This document shows, piece by piece, positions 36,546 to 48,400 of a stretch of 64,000 nt of DNA. The translations under genes were made by a program, and so were the position numbers. Under the pieces are notes generated by a model that saw only the letters and a program-made list of their open reading frames with translations, was not told the DNA's origin and searched no databases. The first letter of the stretch is position 1. Each line of letters opens with the position of its first letter. Origin of the DNA: Mytilus trossulus. Its lineage: Eukaryota > Mollusca > Bivalvia > Mytilida > Mytilidae. The stretch lies in assembly GCF_036588685.1 (NCBI RefSeq), contig NC_086383.1:54987448-55051447 (forward strand). Reading direction: 5' to 3'.

Positions 36546-37640
36546 TTAGCAAAATAAGCTTTTAGCTGCATGTCTAAATTTCTTGTCAAAAAATCCATAG
36601 ACAAACGGATTGACAATATTATTGACTGTCACCAGTTGATCCATGAATCTAAATGCACTCGCCTCCGCCTCGGTTTGTTTTGTCCAGAAATAGCGATCGT
36701 TGACCATCAAGAATAGGAAAGCTATCTGAATTATGTATGATATAATGAATGCAATGCTGATTACCATTATCATCAAGGAAAAATTCCTAGATGCAGACAT
36801 GTGATCTTTTCCTTCCCGCGTATTTGTTAGATCCTTATTTGATTGGTTGGTCGATTTTGCATGGTTTGTGGTCCTATCGTCTGCGAGATTTGTTAATGTT
36901 TCATTGGTCGATCCCTCTGATTCGTTGATATTTGAATTATAAAATGTTGCAGTTGAATTTTGGGTCGATGATTTTGCCTTTCTTTTCTTTTCGTTTCTTA
37001 AAACAGTAAACATTCGCTGTGCAATTAAAGAATTAAGAATGATCAGTTCCATCATCACAGCTACTATTACGATTGCTGGATACAGTATAAACGAGAGAAA
37101 TGAATCACTATCAATAACATTAGCTGCACATATAAACCCAGTGATATTCAAAGATTGGTTTGGTATTTCGAGTGTTTCATCAAACATCACAAATGGCGCA
37201 GCAATAGAAAATGATAGTATGAAAATGACAAAAAGACATATACGTCTAGGTTTAAGAGTTAACTGTGATCCAAATGGTCGACACACTTTCAAATATCTTT
37301 GAAATGTTAAAAGACCAAGCAGGAATATTGACAAAAAACTGAACAAATCGAAGAAAAACCAAATTATTTGACAGGCAAGTAAAAACGTATACTTTACCGG
37401 CATTAAGTTTTTCCAGAGATCGAACGGTGACCTTATGACACATGCCATCAAATCCACGAACGCTAGTATAGGGATGAAATATTTGCTTTCATTCTCTTTT
37501 GTGAGTTTGAATTTGTATACGATCAGTACTACTAAGTTGCCGATTATAAAATATATAACCAGAAATATATTGTGAGCTATATATTTGTTTGCTTCTTCGC
37601 TGTTCCATTTATCAAGTCTCTCTTCTACTGAGAAATTCAT
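36546..37640 (-). CDS. Class A (rhodopsin-like) G protein-coupled receptor, orphan
   Basis: A single uninterrupted coding exon of 364 residues with seven hydrophobic segments. Visible landmarks: N-glycosylation site NFS near the N-terminus; GN in TM1 (IIGNLVVLIVY); LAFVD in TM2; a Cys at the start of TM3; F-Q-R-Y in place of D/E-R-Y at the end of TM3; NPFVY (NPxxY) in TM7; a short tail ending SLFC. Intracellular loop 3 is long and rich in Asn/Ser/Thr (about residues 230-280). TM6 lacks the CWxP motif, and TM4 lacks the usual Trp. A frame open 12 codons further (to 37676) crosses a good acceptor (tttctttcag, minus strand), so the first Met after it (37640) is the likelier start, with a 5' UTR intron upstream. 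The ligand is unknown; peptide receptors are the likeliest relatives in molluscs. Confidence 0.9.
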   Translation of the reverse strand: MNFSVEERLDKWNSEEANKYIAHNIFLVIYFIIGNLVVLIVYKFKLTKENESKYFIPILAFVDLMACVIRSPFDLWKNLMPVKYTFLLACQIIWFFFDLFSFLSIFLLGLLTFQRYLKVCRPFGSQLTLKPRRICLFVIFILSFSIAAPFVMFDETLEIPNQSLNITGFICAANVIDSDSFLSFILYPAIVIVAVMMELIILNSLIAQRMFTVLRNEKKRKAKSSTQNSTATFYNSNINESEGSTNETLTNLADDRTTNHAKSTNQSNKDLTNTREGKDHMSASRNFSLMIMVISIAFIISYIIQIAFLFLMVNDRYFWTKQTEAEASAFRFMDQLVTVNNIVNPFVYGFFDKKFRHAAKSLFC

Positions 37641-37690
37641 TCTGACTGCGACTAACTTCTGAAAGAAACACAACATTTGTCAGAAGATTA

Positions 37691-37966
37691 CAGCCGATTT
37701 CATTGAGTGTGTAGGCAAAGGTAATATCTTTGGTTAGTTTGCTTGCTAACTCAGTAACTGAACCGTGAAGTCGTTGTTAGGTAAGATATACTACCCTCTT
37801 TTCGAAGTAGCATAGTCCTACAGACAGATAGGTTGATTATATGTCGGACTAGTCAACACTTAAAGGAGGGTAGTTTACCTAACCTAACAATGGCTTCATG
37901 GTTTAGCTAGCAAGCAAGGTAAGAAAATATATTACCTTTACCTACATAATCGTTCAAATCGGCTGT
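37691..37966. mobile_element. TA-flanked MITE (276 bp) just upstream of the GPCR coding exon
   Basis: The inverted ends cagccgatttcattgag and 'tcgttcaaatcggctg' are flanked by TA on both sides (37689-37690, 37967-37968), as for Tc1/mariner-type MITEs. It is the same family as 6879-7116. It starts about 15 bp beyond the GPCR frame and probably lies in the 5' UTR intron or promoter. Confidence 0.8.
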
Positions 37967-37968
37967 AA

Positions 37969-38769
37969 GTTGTTATGTATACTTCACACTAAAAACCTGA
38001 CTTTGTAATAAATTGTTTAATAATTATTACTTATTTTTTGCAAACAGTAAATGCTAACTTGAAAAAGAGAAAAATTTGTAATAATAGAATATGTATCAAA
38101 ATGTAAATTTATTGTACTTACCCTTCCGGAGCAACTAGAAATAGTCCGGGTTTCTGAAGTGTTTTGTGTTACTTAGTCTTTAGAATCATATGTAGTGAAT
38201 TTGACCTTGTCAGTAATTACAACGTTTTTCGTTGTTTGAATTGAACACACTTTAAGTTTATCTCGAACAAGCGTCTTTAATGTTATTGTTTGTTTTATCT
38301 TCCGCTCTTTTTTTAATAAAACAAGCGAGCGAAAGTAGTAACACAATTCTTAAAAACTGACATTTGTTTCCAATGTTTATCCCAGAAAAAAGTGTTAATC
38401 AATCACATAAGTATAAAGTTTTTTCTGTCAAATTGGTTGTAATAATTATTCATATACATCCTGTTTCAGAGGAAAGTAAATCCAATATTTCGCCCATTAC
38501 CGGGTGTAGCAAATGTTATTGTTTTCTTATATTGAATTTCACTCTTCCTTGATGAAAAGTGTCATTAATGTATAAATTTTCTTTTATATTTATTTTTAGC
38601 TAACTTATCGTGAAAAAAATCACGTCCTAATAAATGGAAACAAAATGTTGATAATATATATGTATTTTTAGTCTGAACAAAATGGGAGTTTCTTGTTAAT
38701 GCGAACATGCTAACATCCTAGTCATACATATTGCAGGATCCTTGATTATTTATCCGATATTTATAAAAT
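37969..38769. other. Intergenic, no gene seen
   Basis: AT-rich sequence upstream of the GPCR. The 62-codon frame at 38364-38552 has no recognisable features. Confidence 0.45.
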
Positions 38770-39188
38770 AAGGCGGAGTATTTAGGCGATTATTTGCTCG
38801 GAAGGCGTAGAAATCGAGAATTTGCTCGAAAGGCTGAATATTCGCTCGAAAGGCGGAGTAATCGAGTACTCGCTCGGAAGGCTGAGTACTCGAGTAATAG
38901 CTCGAAAGGCTGAGTACTCTAGTATTCGCTCGGAAGGCGGAGTAATAAAGTATTCGCTCGGAAGGCGGATTAATAAAGTATTCGCTCAGAAGGCTGAGTA
39001 TTTGCTCGGAAGGCGGAGTAATCGAGTATTTGCTCGAAAGGCTGATTATTCGCTCGAGAGACAGAGCACTCTAGTATTCGCTCAAAAGACAGAGTAATCG
39101 AGTATTATCTCGGAAGGCGGAGTAATCGAGTATTCGCTTGGAAGACGGAGTAATCGAGTATTCGCTCAAAAGGCGGATTAATCGAGTA
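38770..39188. repeat. 28-bp minisatellite
   Basis: About 16 units built on ggcggagtaatcgagtattc followed by gctcggaa (28 bp), mixed with shortened units lacking the 'gtaatcgag' part. The 91-aa frame 38822-39097 is a product of the repeat. Confidence 0.85.
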
Positions 39189-39619
39189 CAGTTTTAATTC
39201 TTTGATAATCGTTTGACTTTTAAACTATCATGAGACATTTTCATTTGTATCTAAAGAAATCTGAACAAGAGCAAAAGCTAAGTGCCATGAAAGGAACCCT
39301 GCGAAACTGACTATGGACTTTGAAACGGTTTTTGTATCAACCAAATTTGAAATATTCAGAGAAAGCGGAGATTGACGTTTAATGAATAATGCCAGCTTCT
39401 TTTCTCGAAAACTTCTCATTTCAAAAATAAAAGAAAGAGGGACTTGTTTGCTTTACCTTTAGTACTACAGATGTTTTTATGGAGAAACATGTCCTTCAAT
39501 CAGTAGCTACATGTATATATGTTGGTTTTTTTTTAAAATCATGCATTTCTTTAAATCTTTCATGGAATCAGACGAGATTTGAAAAAGCATCATAATGATT
39601 TGTCCATTACTAAAAAAAC

Positions 39620-41430
39620 TAGAGGCTCCAAAGAGCCTGTGTCGCTCACCTTGGTCTATGTGAATATTAAACAAAGGAAGCAGATGGATTCATGACAAAA
39701 TTGTGTTTTGGTGATGGTGATGTGTTTGTAAATCTTACTTTACTAGTCTTGCTGCTTACATTTATCTCTATCTATAATGAACTTGGCCCAGTAGTTTCAG
39801 TGGAAAATGTTAATAAAAATTTACAAATTTTATGAAAATTGTTAAAAATTGACTATAAAGGACAATAACTCCTTAGGGGGTCAATTGACCATTTCGGTTA
39901 TGTTGACTCATTTGTAAATCTTACTTTGCTGAACATAATTGCTGTTTACAGTTTATCTCTATCTATAATAAAATTTAAGATAATAACCAAAAACAACAAA
40001 ATTTCCTTAAAATTACCGATTCAGGGGCAGCAACCCAACAATGGGTTGTCAGATTCATCTGAAAATTATAGAGCAGATAGATCTTGATCTGATTAATAAT
40101 TTTACCCCGCGTTGGATTTGCTCTAAATGCTTTGGTTTTTGAGTTATAAGCCAAAAACTGCATTTTACCTCTATGTTCTATTTTTAGCTGTGGCGGCCAT
40201 CTTGATTTGATAGTCGGGTCACCGGACACATTTTTAAAACTAGATACCCCAAAGATGATTATTGCCAAGTCTGGATTAATTTGGCCCAGTAGTTTCAGAG
40301 GAGAAGATTGTTGTAAAAGATAACTAAGATTTACGAAAAATGGTTAAAAATTGACTATAAAGGGCAATAACTCCTAAACGGGTCAACTGACCATTTCGGT
40401 CATGTTGACTTATTTGTAAATCCTACTTTGCTTAACATTATTGCTGTTTACAGTTTATCTCTATCTATAATAATATTCAAGATAATAACCAAAAACTGCA
40501 AAATTTCCTTAAAATTACCGATTCAGGGGCAGCAACCCAACAATGGGTTGTCAGATTCATCTGAAAATTATAGAGCAGATAGATCTTGATCTGATTAATA
40601 ATTTTACCCCATGTTGGATTTGCTCTAAATGCTTTGGTTTTTGAGTTATAAGCCAAAAACTGCATTTTACCCCTATGTTCTATTTTTAGCTGTGGCAGCC
40701 ATCTTGATTTGATAGTCGGGTCACCGGACACATTTTTAAAACTAGATACCCCAAAGATGATTATTGCCAAGTCTGGATTAATTTGGCCCAGTAGTTTCAG
40801 AGGAGAAGATTGTTGTAAAAGATAACTAAGATTTACGAAAAATGGTTAAAAATTGACTATAAAGGGCAATAACTCCTAAACGGGTCAACTGACCATTTCG
40901 GTCATGTTGACTTATTTGTAAATCCTACTTTGCTTAACATTATTGCTGTTTACAGTTTATCTCTATCTATAATAATATTCAAGATAATAACCAAAAACTG
41001 CAAAATTTCCACAAAATTACCAATTCAGGGGCAGCAACCCAACAACGGGTTGACCGATTCATCTGAAAATATCAGGGCAGATAGATCTTGACCTGATAAA
41101 CATTTTTACCCCATGTCAGATTTCCTCTAAATGCTTTGGTTTTTGAGTTATAAGCCAAAAACTGCATTTTACCCCTATGTTCTATTTTTAGCCGTGGCGG
41201 CCATCTTGGTTGGTTGACCGGGTCACGCCACACATTTTTTAAACTAGATACCCCAATGATGATTGTGGCCAAGTTTGGTTCAATTTGGCCCAGTAGTTTC
41301 AGAGGAGAAGATTTTTGTAAAAGTTAACAACGACGACGGACGACGGACGACAGACGACGGACGACGGACGCCGGACGCAAAGTGATGGGAAAAGCTCACT
41401 TGGACCTTCGGGCCAGGTGAGCTAAAAAGA
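39620..41430 (+). mobile_element. Long dispersed element with three 502-bp internal units
   Basis: Begins gaggctccaaagagcctgtg with tcgctcacct and ends with a (gacgacgga)n run, then aaaagctcac and ttggaccttcgggccaggtg. Internal units start (at gactataaag) at 39851, 40353 and 40855, an exact 502-bp offset; units 2 and 3 are almost identical. Fragments occur at 540-1090. The 97-aa minus frames (39975-40268, 40477-40770) are repeat shadows. No protein domain is visible; this is a non-autonomous high-copy mussel repeat of unknown class. Confidence 0.75.
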
Positions 41431-41471
41431 TATTTGCATTTGCGTTTTTCATCTTCTCTAAAGATTTAATA

Positions 41472-41638
41472 CAGTAAAATCTGGCTAAACCGAAAACCGG
41501 TCTAAACCAAACATATTCTAGAGCACCATAATATCAAATGTTATATATATGCGTTGTGAACCTGTTGAACTCGAACATCGGCTAAAATCGAACAAAATCT
41601 TAAGTCCAAAAGAGGTTCGGTTCCAATAGGTTTCACTG
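41472..41638. mobile_element. pogo-like MITE, truncated relative of 1893-2144
   Basis: Starts cagtaaaatctggctaaacc and ends ggtttcactg, with shared interior blocks (gcgttgtgaacctg, aaccaaaca.. and cgaacaaaatc). The left TA flank is present; the right one is lost. Confidence 0.7.
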
Positions 41639-42310
41639 AACTACCTTTGAGTTCCCCCTTTTAGTCTTTAAATTTGCACCAAAGGTTCCAAAATATTCTA
41701 TTGAAACCCTCCCAAAAAAAATTAATGGTGCTTTGAAATACTCAAGATATATGTTTATGACCCAAATCTTTTTTCTGCAATACAATGTTCCAGGTCGTAT
41801 GAATAATTAAATATAATTTCGGTAATTTCTATTTAAATATTAATGCGGAAAAGTGAGATCTATATCGGGTTAGTGACTGTATATGACATAGAAATATGAA
41901 ATCAACGCATTTTGACTGGTCAATTTACAAAGGATCGTCAAATAGAACGAGTGCAGTATATATAAATAAATATATATACATGTATACTAGTAGGCACATA
42001 GAGTATGTAAATCACAGAATCTCTGCACAGAGATTTTTCGATAGATGATAAAAGTCGATGTAGATTATTTGAAAAGAGGATTCGATATGCATTTGGCAGA
42101 CTAATTAATATATCAATTTGCGTAGCAAGTCGAATAATTGAGAACCCTCAGTGGCGGATTCAAAAGGAACTCCGCGGGGATTAATTGCAACCCATTTTTT
42201 TTTTACAGTAAATGCTGTTGTCTTGAATGGAACATATGGTTGGGGCCCCCTTTATCATAAGTTCAATGAAGGATACAAAACTTAATTCATATAGTTTTCA
42301 CACTGACCCC

Positions 42311-44702
42311 TTACACTCTAAAAATTGTGTTTAGAGCCTTAACACTTTCCTAAACACATTTGTGAAACCGATTTTTGACATGTTTCAAATCTAAACATGT
42401 TTAATATTTAATGTGCTTACAGCCTAAACGTGTCAAGCTTTAACGTGCTTAGACCGTGAACATGTTATGATGTAAAGTGCTTAGACTGTAAACCTGTTTA
42501 GATGTAAAGTGCTTAGATTTGAAACATGTTTTGCTAAAAAGTGCTTAGACTGTGAACATGTTTAGTTGTGAAGTGTTGTATCTGGAAACATGTTTAGCTC
42601 TGAAGTGTTTTGTCAAGAAACACGTTTAGTTGTGAATTGTTTTGAATGTAAACATGTTTAGACTATAAAGGGTCGTGAAGAAACATGTTTATCGTTTAAG
42701 TGCGATAAGCGGTTACTTCATTAGACCCCAAATAAACTAATATTCCGGAAGGCTAGACTGTAAAACGTATGATAGCTCTCAATACTACATGTTTTCAAAC
42801 CATCACAAAAGAAGCATAACGCATCAAACTAAGAAACTGGAATTTTCAAATCAAATTGATTGTGACTAAAACCTTTTCAATCTGAATGAGTAATTTCTTT
42901 AATTCAATTGTCGACATTCGAATATTGCATTTTTTCTTCATTTCAAATATTCATTAAACAGTCTAGAACTTTTGGAATGAAATTATCATTATACTAATTC
43001 TAGGATTAAAAACAAAATTACAACATATGAAACAAAGGAATTTATGTATTTTTTTATTTCCAGTTAATCATTGAACACAATCAAATATAAAATCATAAAT
43101 TCATATCAACGTTCATATACATAATATTGACCAATCAAATCAATTTGAATATGTCCTGTTTTCATTTTACAAGTCAATAAGAACTTCTCCTTTCTTTGTA
43201 CCCAAATGATGGTCACTGGCCTGAAAGATAGAAATATATTGATAAGCAACTAAGTAGAATTAATCTAAAACTATAAGTATACGAACTAAAACACCAAAAA
43301 GTAAATGCATGATTTAAGATCAAGATAACAATATTAGAATCGTGGTATGAAAGCATAAATGTACTGATTAGACAATTGATATTTTTAATTTAAAACTTCT
43401 TTTCATGCTAAATATTCATTTAATCAAATATATATTGAAATTTTTAAAATAAAACACACTTCGGATTCTTACCTAGCAATATAGTTGCTACTGTGCATTA
43501 TTTCCCCTTTTAGCATTTCAAGACAAATGTTTTCCTCTGCACTCCTCTCATCTAGAATAAAACAATACATATCAATAAAAATTATAAGAAAGCACAAGCG
43601 CTTATAACTATTGAAGAAAAACAAGCATCTTTTTAATCATTTTGAGCAAATGTTGATTGTGCATTTAGAAAGTGCTTACTAAAACAATGACCTCGATATG
43701 ACACTGGTTTTGCGAATGATGCACTCGGCATATTCCGCTTCCCTTCATGTTACATTAAAATCTGCCGAGGAGTATACCAAATGAAAATTGTCCTCACAAA
43801 CTCCTTTCCAAGAATATATACATATAAAATAATAAGTGCTAGCTTGCATGATAGTACATTAAACAACTCTTATCTATCACAAGATAGTTTGAACACCAAA
43901 AGCTATTACAAGCACTTGTTTCAGGGGATGGTTTCCCTTTTTCTTCTCCTGCATTGACTATACGGTAGTGTACTTGTAAATAATACTGAGGGCCCTCATG
44001 GGGTTTTTGATTATGTGATTACTTGGCCGTTTTTTTAATGATTATTTGATTATTAAGCCAAATATTTCATGATTATTTGATTACCTAGGACTGTATTTTT
44101 AGTTTATGATTATTTGATTACTAAAGATAAGCAAATATTTAATGATTATGTGATTATATTGGCAAAAAAATGGTGATTATGTGATTACTAGGACCCCCCC
44201 CCCCCCCCATTGAGGGGCCTCAATACTTATAACTGTCAATAATCATTTAAAATTGGCAGTACAAAATAAAAATCAGTATAATTATAACTTCTTACCTTTC
44301 TGAATCAGTTAAGTTACGAATCAGTTATGGTCAGAAGTAAACAGCGTGGCCATTGACTTCGGGTTCTTTGTTCCTTCTTAATTCCCGCTCAAAAATTAGC
44401 ACGTGGTATGCATGCCGTCTTCGGCCTAAATGTGTTGTAATTCTAAACGTGTTTAGGAAAGTGTCTAAATATTGGAAGTGCTTAGAATTTAAACACGTTT
44501 AGCTTCATATACTTGACGATGTAGCTAAACATGTTTAGCACAACAACATGTTTATTGCGAAGTGCTGAGAGCCTAAACATGTTTAGTGCGAAGTGCTGAG
44601 AGCCAAAACATGTTTAGTTTTTAATGCTTAGAAATTAAACACTTTCCTAAACACATAAGTCTTGCAACACATTTAAATTCTAAGCACTATTTTTACAGTG
44701 TA
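42311..44702. mobile_element. Candidate 2.4-kb element with inverted ends and subterminal palindromic repeats
   Basis: The left end ttacactctaaaaattgtgt with ttaga and the right end tctaagcactatttttacag with tgta are imperfect inverted repeats. Both ends carry dense arrays of aaacatgtttag-type palindromes (about 42340-42700 and 44430-44690) spaced by variable 'tgaagtgctt' blocks. The interior has no ORF above 60 codons and includes a local repeat of tgattatttgattac (about 43990-44190) and a C run. Subterminal repeats plus inverted ends point to a non-autonomous DNA transposon; the superfamily is not assignable by eye. Confidence 0.6.
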
Positions 44703-45460
44703 CCCCCCCCCCCTTTCTTAACTTAATTTGGGAAAAATTGATTGACCAATAAGGATATATATAAAACCGATGTCAATTAAACAAAACTTGCAGCAATTTT
44801 GACACTCACCCCAACAAATATTTGAATCAAGTTTTTTACCCTTCATTGATTCTTTTATGTCGTCCCTTAATATTATTATGACTTTTTAAAAAACACCAAA
44901 ATATAATAACCGAATGCATTCAAGTCTAACTTTGCCCAAAGGAGTTGAAACCATCGTTCTTTCTTAATTTAAAAAAAAATCAGACATTTCAAGAAAGGTA
45001 TCCCTTTTTATTCATATAATTTGGGTTACGCTATCTCCAGCACGTGTTCGTACACTAACTAAGTCACTTATGATAAATATATTATAACTATATACTTGTA
45101 CGAATATAATTTACTGCTTTATCATATGAAGTACTTTCACCTGCAATGTTCCCAATCATATCCATGTATAATAAATTTTACAGCACTTGTAAGAGTGTCC
45201 GGATTGGGGTTTTACTAACTTCATTTCTGTATAATTTATTTTTACATTTTAGGCCATTTTTCTTCTATTTTTCTATTTATGCCCATTATGTCCTATTATT
45301 TTTATTTAAGCACATCATCATTTTCTTCTCTTCATTTATTTGGTCCATTTTTCTCTATTTTTAAAATTGTCCCCATTATTCTCTTTTTCGTAATCCCTAT
45401 CCACACCCTCTTGTAAAAGTCAAGACCTGGTTATTATTCTTGTGTTATTTTACATTTGTC

Positions 45461-48400
45461 ATGATGCTGTACACGACTACATTCCTTCTCCTGTCTGTCA
45501 TCGGACTAATTAGTACAGGTAAGTTAATAAGTATTATTTTGATTTTCTTTTCTATGTTTTTAACTAAAACGTTACTTTTGTTCACGAAATAGTTTGAAAA
45601 TTCAGAATTTACACCGCGTTTTGACTCATCATCGCACTAATTATAAAAATCTTGGTTGTGCGTCCGTACTTTTATATTTCAATATTGTTTGATAGATAAG
45701 TTATGTCCCTTTGCTTTTCAGAGCTTGTTCACTGCAAGATAACTTGGTTAGATAATTGTCACACAATATTATGAATATTATCAGATTATTACATGGCATT
45801 TTTCATATCGCATGTATTATCAGCCCTAGGTTTAATATCAGCCCAAGAGCCGCATGGTTCGAGGGCTGATATTGACCGAGGGCTGATAATACATGCGATA
45901 TGAAAAGTGACATATTAAAATGATCTTTTTATCATATGCTTCAACAGTAAAGAAATATAACAGATTAATGTATTGATCCTTTTTCGTTGTTCCCGAAGTT
46001 TAAAGAGTAAAAACGTTCACGGACGTCGATGTGATACATTCTATATATATTTTTTCTATCATATGCCTCAAAAGAGAGAAAAACAAACAACAGTTTAATA
46101 TAAACGAATCGACGAAAAAAATAATTCAACAATATACATAATTATGAACATTGTTCGGAAAAGTCAATGTTTTTAAAGAAACTTTCTAAATTATGTTTCA
46201 GAAAAAATACAAAAATACATTTATTTAATAATTTGTTTGTTTTTTATTTGTTTTTTTTATTATTTTACACGATATACTTTCCATTATAATGGTTTTGTAC
46301 ACTACTGTGTAATGTTTTTCACTGAAAACGTAGCATTGACGTGTATTTTCCGGAATTGGCCGAGTATCACCGGAATGCCATGTGATAACGTTACGGAAAG
46401 GCATGTTATAACAATCGAAGCATGTGACAAACTTTTCATATCAGCCCGCTAAGCTCCAATTCGAAAAATATGAAATTTATGTCAATTTAATGCTATTTTC
46501 ATACGGTAAAATTTATATGTTATCTAGTTTAAGTATATGATAAATGTATTTATCGCTATTTTGTGCATTTTTCCTTTGATCTTTTTTTGTGATAATTTTC
46601 ATATCATGCTTCTCGCTTGAGATGGAAAAATTATTGCTAGAAACTAAAGAGGCCACGTGGCGTTGCTAACGAAACATTGAAATTGACAACGTCGTCACAT
46701 GTAGGTAAAATAGCGATAAACAGATTATCATTGGTCATCTCAACTCGATTGCTTTTCTCACTTTCACTGTACCAGCTCAAGCGAGAAAATCAATCTCGGT
46801 GAGATAATCAACGATAATCTATAAGTATATGTTCTGACTTCAGAACATGAACAACAATCGAACTGTCATATATAGAAACGGACAGAAAAGATATTAAATA
46901 TTGACGGTTTATTTTATTTTATTACCATCTTCTAGCCAAGAGAAACAGCGAAAATGCATCTTTACAGAAACAGACATTGCATAAGCTCGAATTCGATATT
47001 GAAGTACGATGCTAGGAGATATTTCCGAGGATACAACTAAAACTATTATAAATCAAACAAGTTGCCAGTCTGTTGTTTGTGTAGTGGCGTAGGATACAAT
47101 CTATTCAATGTTAAATCGATTTTTAATCAGATATTCAACTTAAATAGTATTTTGAAACTCGTTATATATTGTATATTACATCATAAGAAAGTGCAAGTAA
47201 AATCAGTAGTAAGTTAAAAGTGTAATATGTATTGATATGTGCATGCTTCTTTATTCTACATTGGCTAGAGTATAGGGGGAGTGTTAAGATATAACACAAC
47301 ATGTTCAACACCGCCACATTTTTGTCTAAAGTCAGGAGCTTCTGGCCTTTGATAGTCTTATATGCTTTTTTTTTTTTATTTTAGTTCATTTTTGTTTTGA
47401 AGTTTAAAAGTTCGACGTCCATTTTCACTGAACTACATGCAGTACAAAATTTTATTAAGGGACCAGCTGATGATCATCTCCGTGTGCGGGAGTTTCTCGC
47501 TGCGTTGAAGACCTATTGGTGGCCTTCAGCTGCTATCTGCTCTTTTGTCAGGTTGTTGTCTCTTTGACATATTTCCCATTTCCATTGTCAATTTTATATT
47601 TTTGTCAGCAATCGTTAGTAGAGATGATTATCTCAAAATATCATATAAAAATAAGGAGATGTGGTATATTTTGCAAAATATACACACAAGTTCAAATGAA
47701 ATAGATGTAAGTAATTAAAGGCAACCATTTGGACCTCAACAATGAGAGAGAAAAAAACAATACCGGTAGTCGGCCATACAAAAATCGACGTGAAAAAGAT
47801 GAACTATTCAATTGACAAAACTAACGGTCTAATTTATAACAAAACAATTTACGAAAATCAAATTTGACAGACATAAACCAACGATAATCGCTGAACTACA
47901 TACCGGCTTCTGAATTGAGACAGGCTCATATGGAATGTGGTTGGGTTAAACATTCGAGTGAGTGCCCCCCTCTTTAACCTAGGACAACTGTAAAAAAAAC
48001 TACTAGTATAGAAATAAGTTTAAAAACGCTTAACCCATCAGATTGATGCGATTTTAAGAAGAAAACATACAAAACACAGACCGGACGTGGCTTAATTCCT
48101 TTGTTCTCTAAAGATTTAATCAAACTTATTCTGGTAAAACAAATTGTTTGTTAAATCGTAATGATTTCTATTTTGTTTTTTTTTGTTTGGTATTTATTTT
48201 TAACATGTTTTAAGGACAGAAGATACCAAAGGAAATTCATAAGTAAAAAAAAACACAAACTGCAAAAACGAAAATGGACCAAGCCAACATCACAAACAGT
48301 TACATAAAAAATGAAGACTGAGCAACACGAACCCCCTTAAACTGGGGATAATCTCAAGAAAGCGTTACGAGATACTATGCTATGGTTTTCATGGGCCTAG

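Noticed and set aside
37640-37676. Longer GPCR N-terminus beginning MLCFFQK
   Set aside because: The extra codons overlap a strong minus-strand acceptor (tttctttcag), so they are probably intronic.
45146-45364. Phe/Tyr-rich hydrophobic frame just upstream of the EndoU gene
   Set aside because: T-rich low-complexity DNA; no splice or start context.
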